Below, one piece after another: positions 34,224-43,384 of a DNA stretch of 53,320 nt. The translations under genes and the position numbers were made by a program. How positions within the stretch are numbered: the stretch's first letter is position 1; each line of letters opens with the position of its first letter. The notes beneath the pieces were generated by a model. That model was not told the origin of the DNA. It was given only the letters and a program-made list of their open reading frames with translations, and searched no databases. This stretch comes from CAXSEF01 sp964236535 (GTDB lineage: Bacteria; Pseudomonadota; Alphaproteobacteria; Acetobacterales; Acetobacteraceae). The stretch is from assembly GCA_964236535.1 (NCBI GenBank), contig CAXSEF010000014.1:1-53320 (forward strand), in the 5' to 3' direction.

Positions 34224-36611
34224 GTGATCCTCCGCGAAATCTACGGTCCCGAGACCGCCCACGAGCTGGGCGGCGCACAAAACTACCGCGACGTCCGCTC
34301 CGGCTTCCGCGGCATCCGCGACGCCCTGGCCAGCTCCGCCTCCGGCCTGGTGCTTGGCATGACCGCCGTGGCGATCGGCTTCGAGCCGGGCATCATCGAC
34401 GTGGCCGTGCCTGCCTGCCTGCTCTACGCCGCCTGGGTGCTCACCCGGAAAGTGGTCCTGCCGTTCCGGCTGCCGAAGGGCGCACGGCAGAAGGACTACA
34501 ACCACCCCAACCCGGAGAACCGCAAGCCGCGCATGGCGGCCGGCATCATCTACATCGGGCGTGACTTCCGCACCGGCCAGCAGCTGTGGGTCGCCAACGA
34601 GGACGGTCGCCAGCACGTCGTGGTGCCCGGCACCACGGGCGCGGGCAAGACCGCCGCCCTGCTCAGCCTCGTGTCCAACGCCCTGATGCACGGCTCCGGC
34701 TTCATCTTCGTGGACGGCAAGGCCGACAACAAGCTGTTCGCCGAGATCCTGGCGCTGGCCCGCAAGTTCGGCCGCGAGGACGACGTGCTGGCGCTGAACT
34801 TCCTGGTGGCGTCGGGCAACAAGGACACCAACACCTTCAACCCCTTCGCCTGGGGCAATGCCGACGTGATCCGCGAGCTGCTTGTCAGCCAGATCGAGGC
34901 CGGGCCGAAGGGCGCGGCCTCCAGCGGCAACGAGGTGTTCATGGCTCGCGCCGTGTCCCTGCTCGGCGCGCTCACGCCGGCGCTGGTCTGGCTGCGCGAC
35001 AACAAGGGCATCCCGATCGACATCGAGCGCATCCGCTTCGCCACCGAGCTCGGCAGCATCGCCACCCTGGCGCTCGAGAAGCGCTTCCTGCGCCTGGACG
35101 TGGACACCGGCACCGTCGAGAGCATCGACGTCTCCGACATCGAGCCGGCGCTGCTCTACCCGCTGTCGGCCTACCTCGGCGAGACCGGCGGCTACGACAA
35201 GAGCCTTGCCTACAACCAGCAGAAGACCACCGAGCCGGCCGAGCAGCACTCCTTCGTCACCATGCACTTCTCCGCCACCTTCACCCAGCTGGCGGTCAGC
35301 CTTGGGCACATCTTCAAGTGCGAGAGTGGCGACATCGACATGCGCGACGTCGTGCTCAACCGCCGCATCCTGGTGGTCAACCTGCCCACCCTGGAGAACT
35401 CCGGCGAGACCACGGCCGCGCTGGGCAAGATCGTGGTGGCCAGCCTGCGCAACATGATGGCGCAGACCCTGGGAGTGAGCCTGGAAGGCGACTACGACAA
35501 CATCGTCGCCAACAAGCCGGGCATGTCGCCTACCCCGTTCCCGGTCGTGCTGGACGAGATCGGCTACTACGCGGTCTCCGGCATGGACAAGATGCTGGCG
35601 ATGGGCCGCGGGCTCGGCTTCATGTTCTACCTGGGGTTCCAGGAGCTGCCCGGCCTCAAGGCCCGCATCGGCGAGTCTATGTACTCGCTGCTCGGCAACG
35701 CCACCCTGCAGATCCTGATGAAGCTGCAGGAGGGCAGCGAGACCCGGAAGTACGTCGAGGACACGGCAGGGCAGATCGAGGTGACGCAGCAGACCTCGTA
35801 CAACGCCACCGACGGGGGCGGTTATCGCGACGCCCAGCACGCCGAGGTGCGCCGTGTCAGCCGGGTGGACTGGAAGGACCTGAAGGGGCTGATCGAGGGC
35901 GAGTCGATCGTGCTGTTCGGCAACCGGCGGGTCTACGCCAAGCTGTTCTACGCCAAGCTCGACGTGCGGGGCGGGCGGCTGCGGCTGAACCGACCCGCGG
36001 TGCTGCGTCCGCCGGCGCTGGAGGCGATCGGGCGCACGGCGGCGAGGACGGCGAGCATCCGCGCGTTGATCGAGGGCGGAGGAGCACAGGCGTCGCCGAG
36101 CCAGGTGGACACCGGGGCGGTCCTGGCCGCGATCGTGGAGGGCTTCCGGAGGGAGAGGCAGGCCGGCAAGCCGCTCGCCGATTGCGTGCAGGCTGCCATC
36201 ATGGCTGCGGATGTCCCGGTCCCGGCCTCCTCTCCGCCCGCCCCGGCTCCGATGCTCACGGCTGGTCCAGCAGGCGGGCCGATCCCCGATGCTCCAGGCA
36301 GCGACTACGATGCGATGCTGGAAAGCCTTGGTAGGTTGCCCGTGATCGAGGCGGACGCCACGCCGATGCTGCCGCTTGCGGCTGCCGACCTGGATATGGC
36401 CCGCATGTTGACGGCGATCGAAGAGCACGGCGGACAGCTCAGGGCGCAGGCTCGGGTCAGGGCGATGCAGGTCCTGGCTGAGCGTGACGCTGCACTGGCA
36501 GGTCCGACAGGCGAGCTGCCACCCATGTCGCCACAAGCCCTCGACCAGATCATCCAGTCGATAATCGTGGAGCTGTCGCCTCCTGCTGTGCTCGCACAAG
36601 CAGCGGAGTAA
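34224..36611 (+). CDS. trbC: DotL/TrbC coupling ATPase
   Basis: The 795-aa protein starts at GTG 34224. It has two hydrophobic stretches near the N-terminus (VLGMTAVAIGFEPGIIDVAVPACLLYAAWVL). The FtsK/TraG-like ATPase core follows, with Walker A GTTGAGKTAALLS at about residues 135-147 and Walker B VVLDEIGYY at about 440. DotL (IcmO)/TrbC is the type IV coupling protein that brings substrate, here probably plasmid DNA, to the channel. The C-terminal 200 residues are Ala/Pro-rich and less conserved. It ends the transfer block; composition shifts after it. Confidence 0.93.
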   Translation: MILREIYGPETAHELGGAQNYRDVRSGFRGIRDALASSASGLVLGMTAVAIGFEPGIIDVAVPACLLYAAWVLTRKVVLPFRLPKGARQKDYNHPNPENRKPRMAAGIIYIGRDFRTGQQLWVANEDGRQHVVVPGTTGAGKTAALLSLVSNALMHGSGFIFVDGKADNKLFAEILALARKFGREDDVLALNFLVASGNKDTNTFNPFAWGNADVIRELLVSQIEAGPKGAASSGNEVFMARAVSLLGALTPALVWLRDNKGIPIDIERIRFATELGSIATLALEKRFLRLDVDTGTVESIDVSDIEPALLYPLSAYLGETGGYDKSLAYNQQKTTEPAEQHSFVTMHFSATFTQLAVSLGHIFKCESGDIDMRDVVLNRRILVVNLPTLENSGETTAALGKIVVASLRNMMAQTLGVSLEGDYDNIVANKPGMSPTPFPVVLDEIGYYAVSGMDKMLAMGRGLGFMFYLGFQELPGLKARIGESMYSLLGNATLQILMKLQEGSETRKYVEDTAGQIEVTQQTSYNATDGGGYRDAQHAEVRRVSRVDWKDLKGLIEGESIVLFGNRRVYAKLFYAKLDVRGGRLRLNRPAVLRPPALEAIGRTAARTASIRALIEGGGAQASPSQVDTGAVLAAIVEGFRRERQAGKPLADCVQAAIMAADVPVPASSPPAPAPMLTAGPAGGPIPDAPGSDYDAMLESLGRLPVIEADATPMLPLAAADLDMARMLTAIEEHGGQLRAQARVRAMQVLAERDAALAGPTGELPPMSPQALDQIIQSIIVELSPPAVLAQAAE

Positions 36612-36813
36612 AACATCCGAAATTGATAGAAATCGTATGAAGCGCTGCCGGCCCAGAACAGGCTAACGATGCCGAACAGCCGCACGACCATGCTGGAGCG
36701 TCAGACCGCGGCCGGCGCCGATCGGCGTTGTGCGAGTTGACACAATGATCCGCGTATAGTTGTGCATCCATGGATCTGCTAGAAAGCAACCGTCCTGGAG
36801 GCGATTCGGAACC

Positions 36814-37049
36814 ATGCCCATCAATCTTTCTATAAAGACGCTCCCGACGATGTCGTCCAGCGTTTCCGGGAGCGTGCTGATCGGCATCACCGATCACTGC
36901 AAGGCGAGTTGATGGCGATTATAAAGGCGGCTGTCCGTAAGGGCCGCCCCGCGACCCCGTCTGAAATCCTTGCCGAGGTTTGCCGCCTTGGGCTTCACAC
37001 GCCGCGCGAGGCTGCCACCATTGTTCGCGCCGACCGTAATGCGCGTTAA
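36814..37049 (+). pseudogene. Frameshifted FitA/ribbon-helix-helix antitoxin
   Basis: The ATG at 36814, preceded by GGAGG, opens MPINLSIK, the usual FitA-like start. Reading then must shift by one base at the AAA run (36834-36836) to continue DAPDDVVQRFRERADRHHRSLQGELMAIIKAAVRKG...VCRLGLHTPREAATIVRADRNAR, ending at 37049. One extra A would restore a single antitoxin of about 78 residues. The stop overlaps the toxin start, as in intact vapBC-type pairs. The shift could be a real mutation or a read error. Confidence 0.7.
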
Positions 37050-37137
37050 GGTGGTTGTTGCCTCTGCCACCACCTCCCTGTTGTTCAGCGAACTAGAAAC
37101 CGAAGCTATCGCCCTCCGGTTCAGCGACACACGCTTA

Positions 37138-37982
37138 GAACTAAGGACAAAACCGCCTGATCTGTCGCATACAGATGACGGCACAGGCGAGGGTAGTGAA
37201 GGCGAGATGGAGGTCGGCGCGGCGCTCGTAGCGGATGCTGAGGCGCCGGAAACGGGCAAGCCAGGCGAAGGATCGCTCCACAACCCACCTGTGCCGGCCA
37301 AGATGGGCGCTGCTCTCCACGCCGCGTCGCGCGATCCGCGACTTGATCCCACGGGCGCGGCATTCCCGGCGGCAGCGTCGGTGATCGTAGCCCTTGTCGG
37401 CATGCAGCTTGTCCGGGCGCTTGCGCGGCCGACCACGGCCTCCGGTTCGCACGCCCTGCACGGCGTCCAGCGTGGCCACCAGCATCATGCTGTCGTGCCG
37501 GTTGGCCCCGCTCAGGACAACGCCGAGCGGCGTGCCGCGGGCATCCGTGACAAGGTGGCGCTTCGTGCCTGGCCTGCCGCGATCCGTCGGGTTTGGACCG
37601 ACTTCGGCGCCCCCTTTTTTGCCGCCAGGCTGGCGCTGTCGAGGGCCGCCCGGCTCCAGTCCAGCTGTCCTGCGTCGTTCAGCCGCTCCAGCAGCACACG
37701 GCGCAGCCGGGTCCAGACCCCGGCGGCGTGCCACTCGCCCAGCCTGCGCCAGCACGTCTTGCCGCAGCAGCCCAGCTCAGCAGGAACCTCGTGCCACTGG
37801 ATGCCAGTGCGCAGCACGAACAGGGTCCCGGCCAGCGCCGAGCGGTCAGGCGCTCGCGGCCGCCCGCCCCTAGGCTTCGCCTGCCCGGGCGGCAGCAGAG
37901 GTTCAATGGCCTGCCAGAGGTCGTCAGGAACAAGGAGTGCCATGCCCACCTAACGCCCTGGATGAGGTTTTGTCCCCAGTTC
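37138..37982 (-). mobile_element. IS5-family insertion sequence, 845 bp
   Basis: Terminal inverted repeats are GAACTAAGGACAAAACC (37138-37154) and, at the right end, the complement of GAACTGGGGACAAAACC (37966-37982), with two mismatches. A TTA target duplication flanks it (37135-37137 and 37983-37985). Removing the element and one TTA restores the PIN-toxin reading frame, which confirms both ends. Size and the two-frame transposase fit the IS1031/IS427 type. Confidence 0.95.
37141..37943 (-). CDS. IS5-family transposase, made by -1 frameshift
   Basis: Frame A runs from ATG 37943 (MALLVPDDLWQAIEPLLPPGQAKPRGGRPRAPDR) to about 37611, where a run of A6G4 (37611-37620) can cause slippage. Frame B then gives GAEVGPNPTDRGRPGTKRHLVTDARGTPLGVVLSGANRHDSMML...VVERSFAWLARFRRLSIRYERR down to 37141. 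The DDE acids are visible: Asp in ALDSASL, Asp in NRHDSM and Glu in VVERSF. It cuts and joins the IS ends. AGGTGGG lies just before the ATG. It looks intact. Confidence 0.88.
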
Positions 37983-38283
37983 TTAGTGGCCCCAGCCCTG
38001 TTGCGCTGTGAAGTCGCCAATGTGTGCCTTATTAAGGCGGGTCGGCATCTGGGCAAGGAGCCGGAGCTGACGACAGCGTTTGGGTTACGAGATCGCCTTG
38101 CGGTCGAGGAAGTCGCTTTCGACCATGACAGTACGCTGGAACCAACAGCGGCCACAGGCCTGACCACCTACAATGCGAGCTACCTGTGGATCGCTCAAAG
38201 ACTCGGTGCTGAACTGATCACGCCAAACAGACAACTCGCCAAAGCCAAAGCGGCTTCGTCTCAGTTGCGGGGGAGCGTATAGC

Positions 38284-38442
38284 ATGAACGCCAAGCGCAG
38301 ACCTAATTTTGAGAGTGGGGAAGTCCGAATCCGACTTGATCGTGCGGTATTGGCCATGGGCCTTGGCGTTCCTCATTGCCAGGAGGTCATGTTCGTTCCC
38401 AGCAATACTCACGACGGCGGCCACAAAGGTGTTTCAAAATGA
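38284..38442 (+). CDS. 52-aa ORF coupled to the DUF499 gene
   Basis: ATG at 38284, one base after the toxin stop, with GGGGGAG nine bases upstream. It encodes MNAKRRPNFESGEVRIRLDR..., through VLAMGLGVPHCQEVMFVP to GGHKGVSK, and its stop overlaps the start of the DUF499 gene (ATGA). It is basic, with one Cys and several His. It could be a small regulator, a translation-coupling leader or the remnant of a larger first gene of the defence operon. No family is claimed. Confidence 0.5.
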   Translation: MNAKRRPNFESGEVRIRLDRAVLAMGLGVPHCQEVMFVPSNTHDGGHKGVSK

Positions 38443-41400
38443 GTGTTCAAACAATTTTTGACCTCTGCACCCCACGACCAGACGTTCTCGCTGGTACGTC
38501 CAGTGATTCGGACTTTGCAGCAGACCTTTCACACGTAATCAGGGGCGCGGGTGGTCCCGCAGAATACAGCGACCCCGCGAGATTCTTCGCCAATACCTAT
38601 CCGACGCGAGGACTTAAGAGTCTGCTCTCGAACGTCTGCACCCGGCTTACTGGTAAGTCTGGGGCGATCGCCGCAATCTTCCGACTCGATACTAGCTTCG
38701 GTGGTGGTAAGACGCATGGGTTGATCGCCCTGGTGCATGCAGCACGCGGCATGAAAAATGTCTTCAACCCGGAGGAATTCCTCGACCGAGAACTTATTCC
38801 TTCCATCGAGGTAAAGGTTGCGGCCTTCGATGGCGAGAACGCTGATCCCGCCAATGGCCGTAGGATGGGCGACCGCGTGCTCGCCTTCACCCCTTGGGGA
38901 GAGCTCGCGTACGCTCTCGCAGGATATGACGGCTATCAGCGCGTGCGAAAGTCTGATGAGGAGGGCATCGCCCCTGGTGCCGAAACGATTGCCGAACTGT
39001 TCGGCGGCCGTCCGGCACTTATTCTCCTGGACGAACTGTCTATCTATCTGCGCAAAATCCGGAATCGCCCTGACGCTCGCGATCAACTCACCGCTTTCCT
39101 GACCAGCCTTTTCAAGGCTGTCGAATCGTCACCACGCGCTACGCTCGTGTACACACTTTCCGTCGGCAAAGATGGTAAGGCGGGCGACGCGTATAGCGAC
39201 GAAAATCAGTTCATTGCAGACCGGATGGCCGAGGCAGAAAGCGTTTCGGCCCGTAAGGCGACACTGCTGAATCCAACCGCTGATGACGAGACTGTTCAGG
39301 TCCTTCGCCGCCGTCTGTTCGAACGAGTCGACGATGCAGGCGCAGCCGCCATCATCGACCAGTATCAAAAGCTCTGGCGAGATCACCGCGACAGCCTTTC
39401 TCATGAAGCCGCAAAACAGAGTGCCTCGACAGAATTTGTAAGCAGTTTCCCGCTTCACCCGGATGTATTGAAGACTTTCACTGAGAAGACCTCAACGCTT
39501 GCCAACTTCCAACGCGTGCGCGGAATGTTACGCATTCTCGGCCGCACCGTCGCTCGTCTATGGGAAACGCGGCCCGCCGACGCCACATCAATTCATCTTC
39601 ATCACATAGATCTCGGCTATGAACCAATACGACAAGAGATCATCACCCGGCTGGGCCTTTCTATGTACGGTCCAGCCATTCGCAGTGACATCGCCGGCGA
39701 ACAAGGTAGGAAGTCGCTCGCTCAAGAGCTTGACCACGATAATCATCGTGGAATGCCTCCTTACACCGCCTATGTCGCTCGGGCGACGTTTCTACATACG
39801 CTTGCCTTCAATGAACAGCTGAAAGGCCTGACGCCCGATCATCTACGCTACTCAATGATAGCTCCCCTTATAGACGTCAGTTTTACTGACGCTGCACGGC
39901 AACGATTTATCGAGAACTCGGCATATATTGATGACCGTCCTGGCGCTCCACTCCGATTTCTAACAGATGCGAACCTCACCCAGGTAATCAGGGGCATGGA
40001 GCGCAACATCGACCCTGGTGAACTTCGCGCCCAGCTCAATGACAGGATCAAGAGCATCTTTGGCGGCGCGGCTCTGGAGGCATTACCATTCCCCGGCGGC
40101 CCGTGGGATGTCCCGGATGAGATCGGCAGCGGCCGGCCGTTGCTCGTGGTCCTGTCGTATGAAGGCTGCACCATCGGTGTCAGCTTCGAAACCGTGCCGG
40201 ACCTCATTACTCGAATTTATGAACGCAAAGGTGCTGAAGGTGGTAGCCTACGCCAGTTGCGCAACAACCTTGTCTTCATTGTCGCCGATGAAAGCAGGGT
40301 TGAAGAGATGCGCCAGAAGACGGCGCGACGGCTGGCACTGAGGGATCTGAAAGCACCGGACCGCCTTGCCGAACTTGCGGAACATCAGCAAGCCAAGGTA
40401 AAGGAACTTGAGTCGAAATCGGAAACGGAGGTCGCCGTAGCGATCCAACAGTGTTTCCGCCACCTGCTGTATCCTTCGCGCAATCGCATACCTAACGCCA
40501 CTGTTGACCTTGCCCACAGCGCGCTAGACATCCACTCAGTTTCTGAAAAGCCGGGGGCCGGCCAGCAACAAGTCGTACGCGCGCTACGGGATTTTCGTAA
40601 ACTTCGCACGCAAGAAGACGAGCCCGACGCCCCCGCCTATATTCGCGACCGGACACCGCTTAAGCGCGGTCAAATGACGACAGCGGCGCTGCGAGACGAG
40701 TTCCGTCGAGACGCATCGCTCCCGATCCTACTCAGCGAGGACGTGTTCGTAAAAGGCATCCGCAAAGGTGTCGAGCAGGGCGACTACGTCTATCAGCGCG
40801 GAGATCTACTCTACGGCGCCGGTGATCCGATTACGCCGATTGCTGTCGATGAGCAGGCCGTGGTTTTCACTATGGCTTACGCCAAGGAGCACAACATCTG
40901 GCCGCGGCCAGCACCGAGACCCGCCGACGGCGGAGCGGGATCGCCGACTGGCAATACAATGCCCGGCACCTATCCGGTAGACGGAGCCCCCGGAGGTGGC
41001 GGTGGGGAACTCGGTGAGAGCTCTGCGGGAACACCGACGCTTACTGGCGGGTCAACCAGCATGGGAGCACCGCCAGCAGGTCCGCTAAGCTTCACCGCTG
41101 AGGGCCTGTTGAAAGAGGCACTGATCCAGCTTTGGGAGAAGGCACGCGCTCGACAGATCGAGTTGATCGGCTCCCTCACAATCCGTTTATTCGACGCCGC
41201 CGATGCGTTCCGCCTTCTCAGCATCGTGGGTGGCATCCGCGGAGCCGATCAGAAAACCGCAGTGTTCGAAGGTGAGTATGAGACCAGCGCCGGGAGCACC
41301 TTGACAATTGAGTATCGCGGTAGCCCGGCGGATGCCCAACCGCTTAAGGAATTCCTTGAACCGCAGCTTCGCGCTGCCAAGGACAAGACGATGCAGGCAC

Positions 41401-41528
41401 ATTTTGAGATCGGTTTCGGGGAGGGGTTACCTCTTGCTGGCGATGCCCCTGAGAAGCTGACCGAGCAAATGACGCGCTTCGCTACTGGGTCGGCATATGT
41501 GGAAGCAGTTGTGGAGGCAAAACCATGA
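38439..41528 (+). CDS. DUF499/COG1483 AAA+ ATPase of a defence operon
   Basis: The ATG at 38439 gives 1029 aa, a normal length for this family. It has Walker A DTSFGGGKTH at about residues 84-93 and Walker B ALILLDELS at about 193-201. A helical middle follows; a Gly/Pro-rich linker lies near 830-885, and a C-terminal alpha/beta domain completes it. COG1483 proteins occur next to DUF1156 methylases and SNF2 helicases in predicted antiphage loci. It probably uses ATP to act on DNA or to assemble the complex. The AAAGGTG site and overlap with the 52-aa ORF support the start. Its stop overlaps the next gene. Confidence 0.88.
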   Translation: MSVQTIFDLCTPRPDVLAGTSSDSDFAADLSHVIRGAGGPAEYSDPARFFANTYPTRGLKSLLSNVCTRLTGKSGAIAAIFRLDTSFGGGKTHGLIALVHAARGMKNVFNPEEFLDRELIPSIEVKVAAFDGENADPANGRRMGDRVLAFTPWGELAYALAGYDGYQRVRKSDEEGIAPGAETIAELFGGRPALILLDELSIYLRKIRNRPDARDQLTAFLTSLFKAVESSPRATLVYTLSVGKDGKAGDAYSDENQFIADRMAEAESVSARKATLLNPTADDETVQVLRRRLFERVDDAGAAAIIDQYQKLWRDHRDSLSHEAAKQSASTEFVSSFPLHPDVLKTFTEKTSTLANFQRVRGMLRILGRTVARLWETRPADATSIHLHHIDLGYEPIRQEIITRLGLSMYGPAIRSDIAGEQGRKSLAQELDHDNHRGMPPYTAYVARATFLHTLAFNEQLKGLTPDHLRYSMIAPLIDVSFTDAARQRFIENSAYIDDRPGAPLRFLTDANLTQVIRGMERNIDPGELRAQLNDRIKSIFGGAALEALPFPGGPWDVPDEIGSGRPLLVVLSYEGCTIGVSFETVPDLITRIYERKGAEGGSLRQLRNNLVFIVADESRVEEMRQKTARRLALRDLKAPDRLAELAEHQQAKVKELESKSETEVAVAIQQCFRHLLYPSRNRIPNATVDLAHSALDIHSVSEKPGAGQQQVVRALRDFRKLRTQEDEPDAPAYIRDRTPLKRGQMTTAALRDEFRRDASLPILLSEDVFVKGIRKGVEQGDYVYQRGDLLYGAGDPITPIAVDEQAVVFTMAYAKEHNIWPRPAPRPADGGAGSPTGNTMPGTYPVDGAPGGGGGELGESSAGTPTLTGGSTSMGAPPAGPLSFTAEGLLKEALIQLWEKARARQIELIGSLTIRLFDAADAFRLLSIVGGIRGADQKTAVFEGEYETSAGSTLTIEYRGSPADAQPLKEFLEPQLRAAKDKTMQAHFEIGFGEGLPLAGDAPEKLTEQMTRFATGSAYVEAVVEAKP

Positions 41529-42010
41529 GTGGCCGAGTCACGCGCATCACGGGTGTTACAACACCCGTATTAGCGCCCGTCTACGAGGCACGAGCGCGGC
41601 GACATGGACCTAGTGATACAGAAATCGAAGTTTGGCAAATGCCCTCGCAGGCTTCGCCGCATATCAACGCGCCTGTTCGTCTCGCAGGTCTTCGCGGCCG
41701 TAACCTCGAACTGATTGAACATCGCGTTCTGCGGAGGCTTGCCCAGGCTGGTGTAAAGCTCACTGGACGCGAAGTGGACCGGAAGGAGGGTCATAGGCTG
41801 CCAGAAGATGTCGCACTCTCTCTGGGACTCCTCTTTCGTACGTTAGCGCCGATGCGGTCACGCGAAAACATGCGTGCTGTCGCCGAAGGTGTCGAGGCAA
41901 TGGAACACGAAGAAGCGGCCTACTGGCTTGGCATGGCCATGCACCGAAAGAATCCCCGACGCGTATTGACCGCGCTCCGTTACTTGATGACTGATCCGAA
42001 ACGTGAGTAG
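41525..42010 (+). CDS. 161-aa protein coupled to the DUF499 ATPase
   Basis: The ATGA overlap indicates translation with the ATPase. The N-terminal half is basic with strands (VTRITGVTTPVLAPVYEARARRHG, IEVWQMPSQASPHINAPVRLAGLRGRNLELIEHRVLRRL). The C-terminal half is helical (MRAVAEGVEAMEHEEAAYWLGMAMHRKNPRRVLTALRYLMTDP). No catalytic motif is visible. It resembles the small partner often found after DUF499 ATPases, probably a complex subunit. Sequence family is not recognised with confidence. Confidence 0.7.
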   Translation: MSGRVTRITGVTTPVLAPVYEARARRHGPSDTEIEVWQMPSQASPHINAPVRLAGLRGRNLELIEHRVLRRLAQAGVKLTGREVDRKEGHRLPEDVALSLGLLFRTLAPMRSRENMRAVAEGVEAMEHEEAAYWLGMAMHRKNPRRVLTALRYLMTDPKRE

Positions 42011-42079
42011 CGCAATCGCTTTATTGGCAACTCGCGATCAAGTTTTCTCGGCTAATTCCGGCGAGGCCTGCGTACGAGC

Positions 42080-43384
42080 ATGAGACTACGATCCGCCAAA
42101 ATAGAGAACTTCCGAGCAATCCGCTCGCTGACAGTACCCCTTGATCACGGGCTTACCGTTCTGCACGGCAATAATGCGAACGGAAAAACTAGCCTGCTGA
42201 CCGCCATCGCAGTTGGCCTCGGTGTCATCCCCACCTTACTCGGGCGACAGGGTGGCATCAGCTTTAAGACTACAGATCATCGCAAAGGTAACCAGGAAGC
42301 GCGCATCCGTCTCGAGGTGCTCAATGAGCCCGAGGGGCTATGGTGGGAGCGCCTGCAGGCGGGACGCGGTGGCGTTAGCCTGAAATCGAACACTAGAAAC
42401 GTCTTGTCCGGCACAAATGGTCTCCGGGACTATTTGAAGTCGCTCACAGAAGCCACCGAGGCTAACCAAAACCCCACTATCCCGGTCTTCGCCTTTTACG
42501 ACACGGACCGGGCAGTATTCGACGTCCCAGAGCGCAAGAGAAACTTCCAACGCGAATTTAGCCGCTTTGACGCCTATATCGATGCACTTGCCCGCAAAAC
42601 AAGTTTTAAAGCGTTGGTCGCCTGGTTTTATGCCCAAGAAAATGCGGAACTCCGTCAGCAACGGCAGAAGAATTCGTTTGAATATCGAGCACCTGCGCTT
42701 GAGGCCGTGCGCAGGGCAATTACGAAGGTGATGCCAGAAGTGAGCGAACCTCACATTGAGCATCCAGCACGTTTCGTTGTACGTTATCGTCCAAAGGATG
42801 GGCAGTCAGAAAAACTGTATCTAGAGCAATTAAGTGGCGGATACAGGATTGTTCTCGCACTAGTCGCTGATCTTGCACTTAGAATGTCATTGGCCAACCC
42901 GCATCTTGACGATCCGCTAGACAGTGAGGCTGTCGTTCTCATCGACGAAGTGGAGTTGCATCTGCACCCGGACTGGCAGCAGCGGGTGCTTGGCGATCTG
43001 CGTCGCACCTTTCCGAACGCGCAATTCATCGTTTCAACGCACAGTCCCCAAGTGCTCACCACCATCGAGCCGCGTCACATCATCCACTTGCAAGCGACCT
43101 CCGAGGGAGTGATCGCCGAGCAGGAGACAGGACCTACCTTCGGCGCCAAATCTGGTGATGTCCTTGAAGCCGTGATGCACGTGGATCAGCGGCCAACAAA
43201 TGAATTTACTGAGGCCCTCGCAGAATACCGCAGCCTCATCGCCGCTAATCATGCAGATGGTCAAACAGCAAGAGCACTTCGAGCAAGACTCGAGACCCTT
43301 TCAAGCGATGACCCGGCGCTAGCCGCAGCTGATGTGGAAATCGCAAGGCGTCGCGTGATGCAAGATTTTGCGAGACGTTCATGA
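42080..43384 (+). CDS. PtuA-like AAA/SMC-type ATPase
   Basis: The 434-aa protein has an ABC/RecF-like ATPase fold. The start MRLRSAKIENFRAIRSLTVPLDHGLTVLHGNNANGKTS carries Walker A at residues 29-38; then LSGGYR (signature, about 250), AVVLIDEVELHLHPDWQQ (Walker B, about 286) and FIVSTHSPQVL (His switch). The middle is helical. With the HNH gene it overlaps (ATGA), it matches the PtuA half of Septu and of retron ATPase-HNH effectors. Unlike classic Septu, it is inside a methylase-helicase operon. The 70-bp gap before it may hold its own promoter. Confidence 0.82.
   Translation: MRLRSAKIENFRAIRSLTVPLDHGLTVLHGNNANGKTSLLTAIAVGLGVIPTLLGRQGGISFKTTDHRKGNQEARIRLEVLNEPEGLWWERLQAGRGGVSLKSNTRNVLSGTNGLRDYLKSLTEATEANQNPTIPVFAFYDTDRAVFDVPERKRNFQREFSRFDAYIDALARKTSFKALVAWFYAQENAELRQQRQKNSFEYRAPALEAVRRAITKVMPEVSEPHIEHPARFVVRYRPKDGQSEKLYLEQLSGGYRIVLALVADLALRMSLANPHLDDPLDSEAVVLIDEVELHLHPDWQQRVLGDLRRTFPNAQFIVSTHSPQVLTTIEPRHIIHLQATSEGVIAEQETGPTFGAKSGDVLEAVMHVDQRPTNEFTEALAEYRSLIAANHADGQTARALRARLETLSSDDPALAAADVEIARRRVMQDFARRS

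Larger units (their letters stand above)
37039..38282 (+). pseudogene. VapC-like PIN toxin split by IS5
   Basis: Exon-like parts 37039-37137 and 37986-38282 join in frame, if the IS5 element and one TTA copy are removed, into a 131-aa PIN-domain protein (MRVKVVVASATTSLLF...SDTRL then VAPALLRCEVANVCLIKAGRH...TTYNASYLWIAQRLGAELITPNRQLAKA). Compared with usual VapC, the first catalytic Asp (VVDAS) is Val, and the later Asp in TxYDASYL and in TLDRQL are both Asn; only the Glu (CEVAN) remains. The toxin was probably already inactive or weak before insertion. Confidence 0.8.

Noticed and set aside
34023..36599. 858-aa leftward open frame
   Set aside because: Antisense to the well-supported DotL coupling ATPase gene.
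36736..36760. TTGACA followed by TATAGT as a promoter for the toxin-antitoxin pair
   Set aside because: The two boxes are only 12 bases apart, too close for a sigma-70 promoter.
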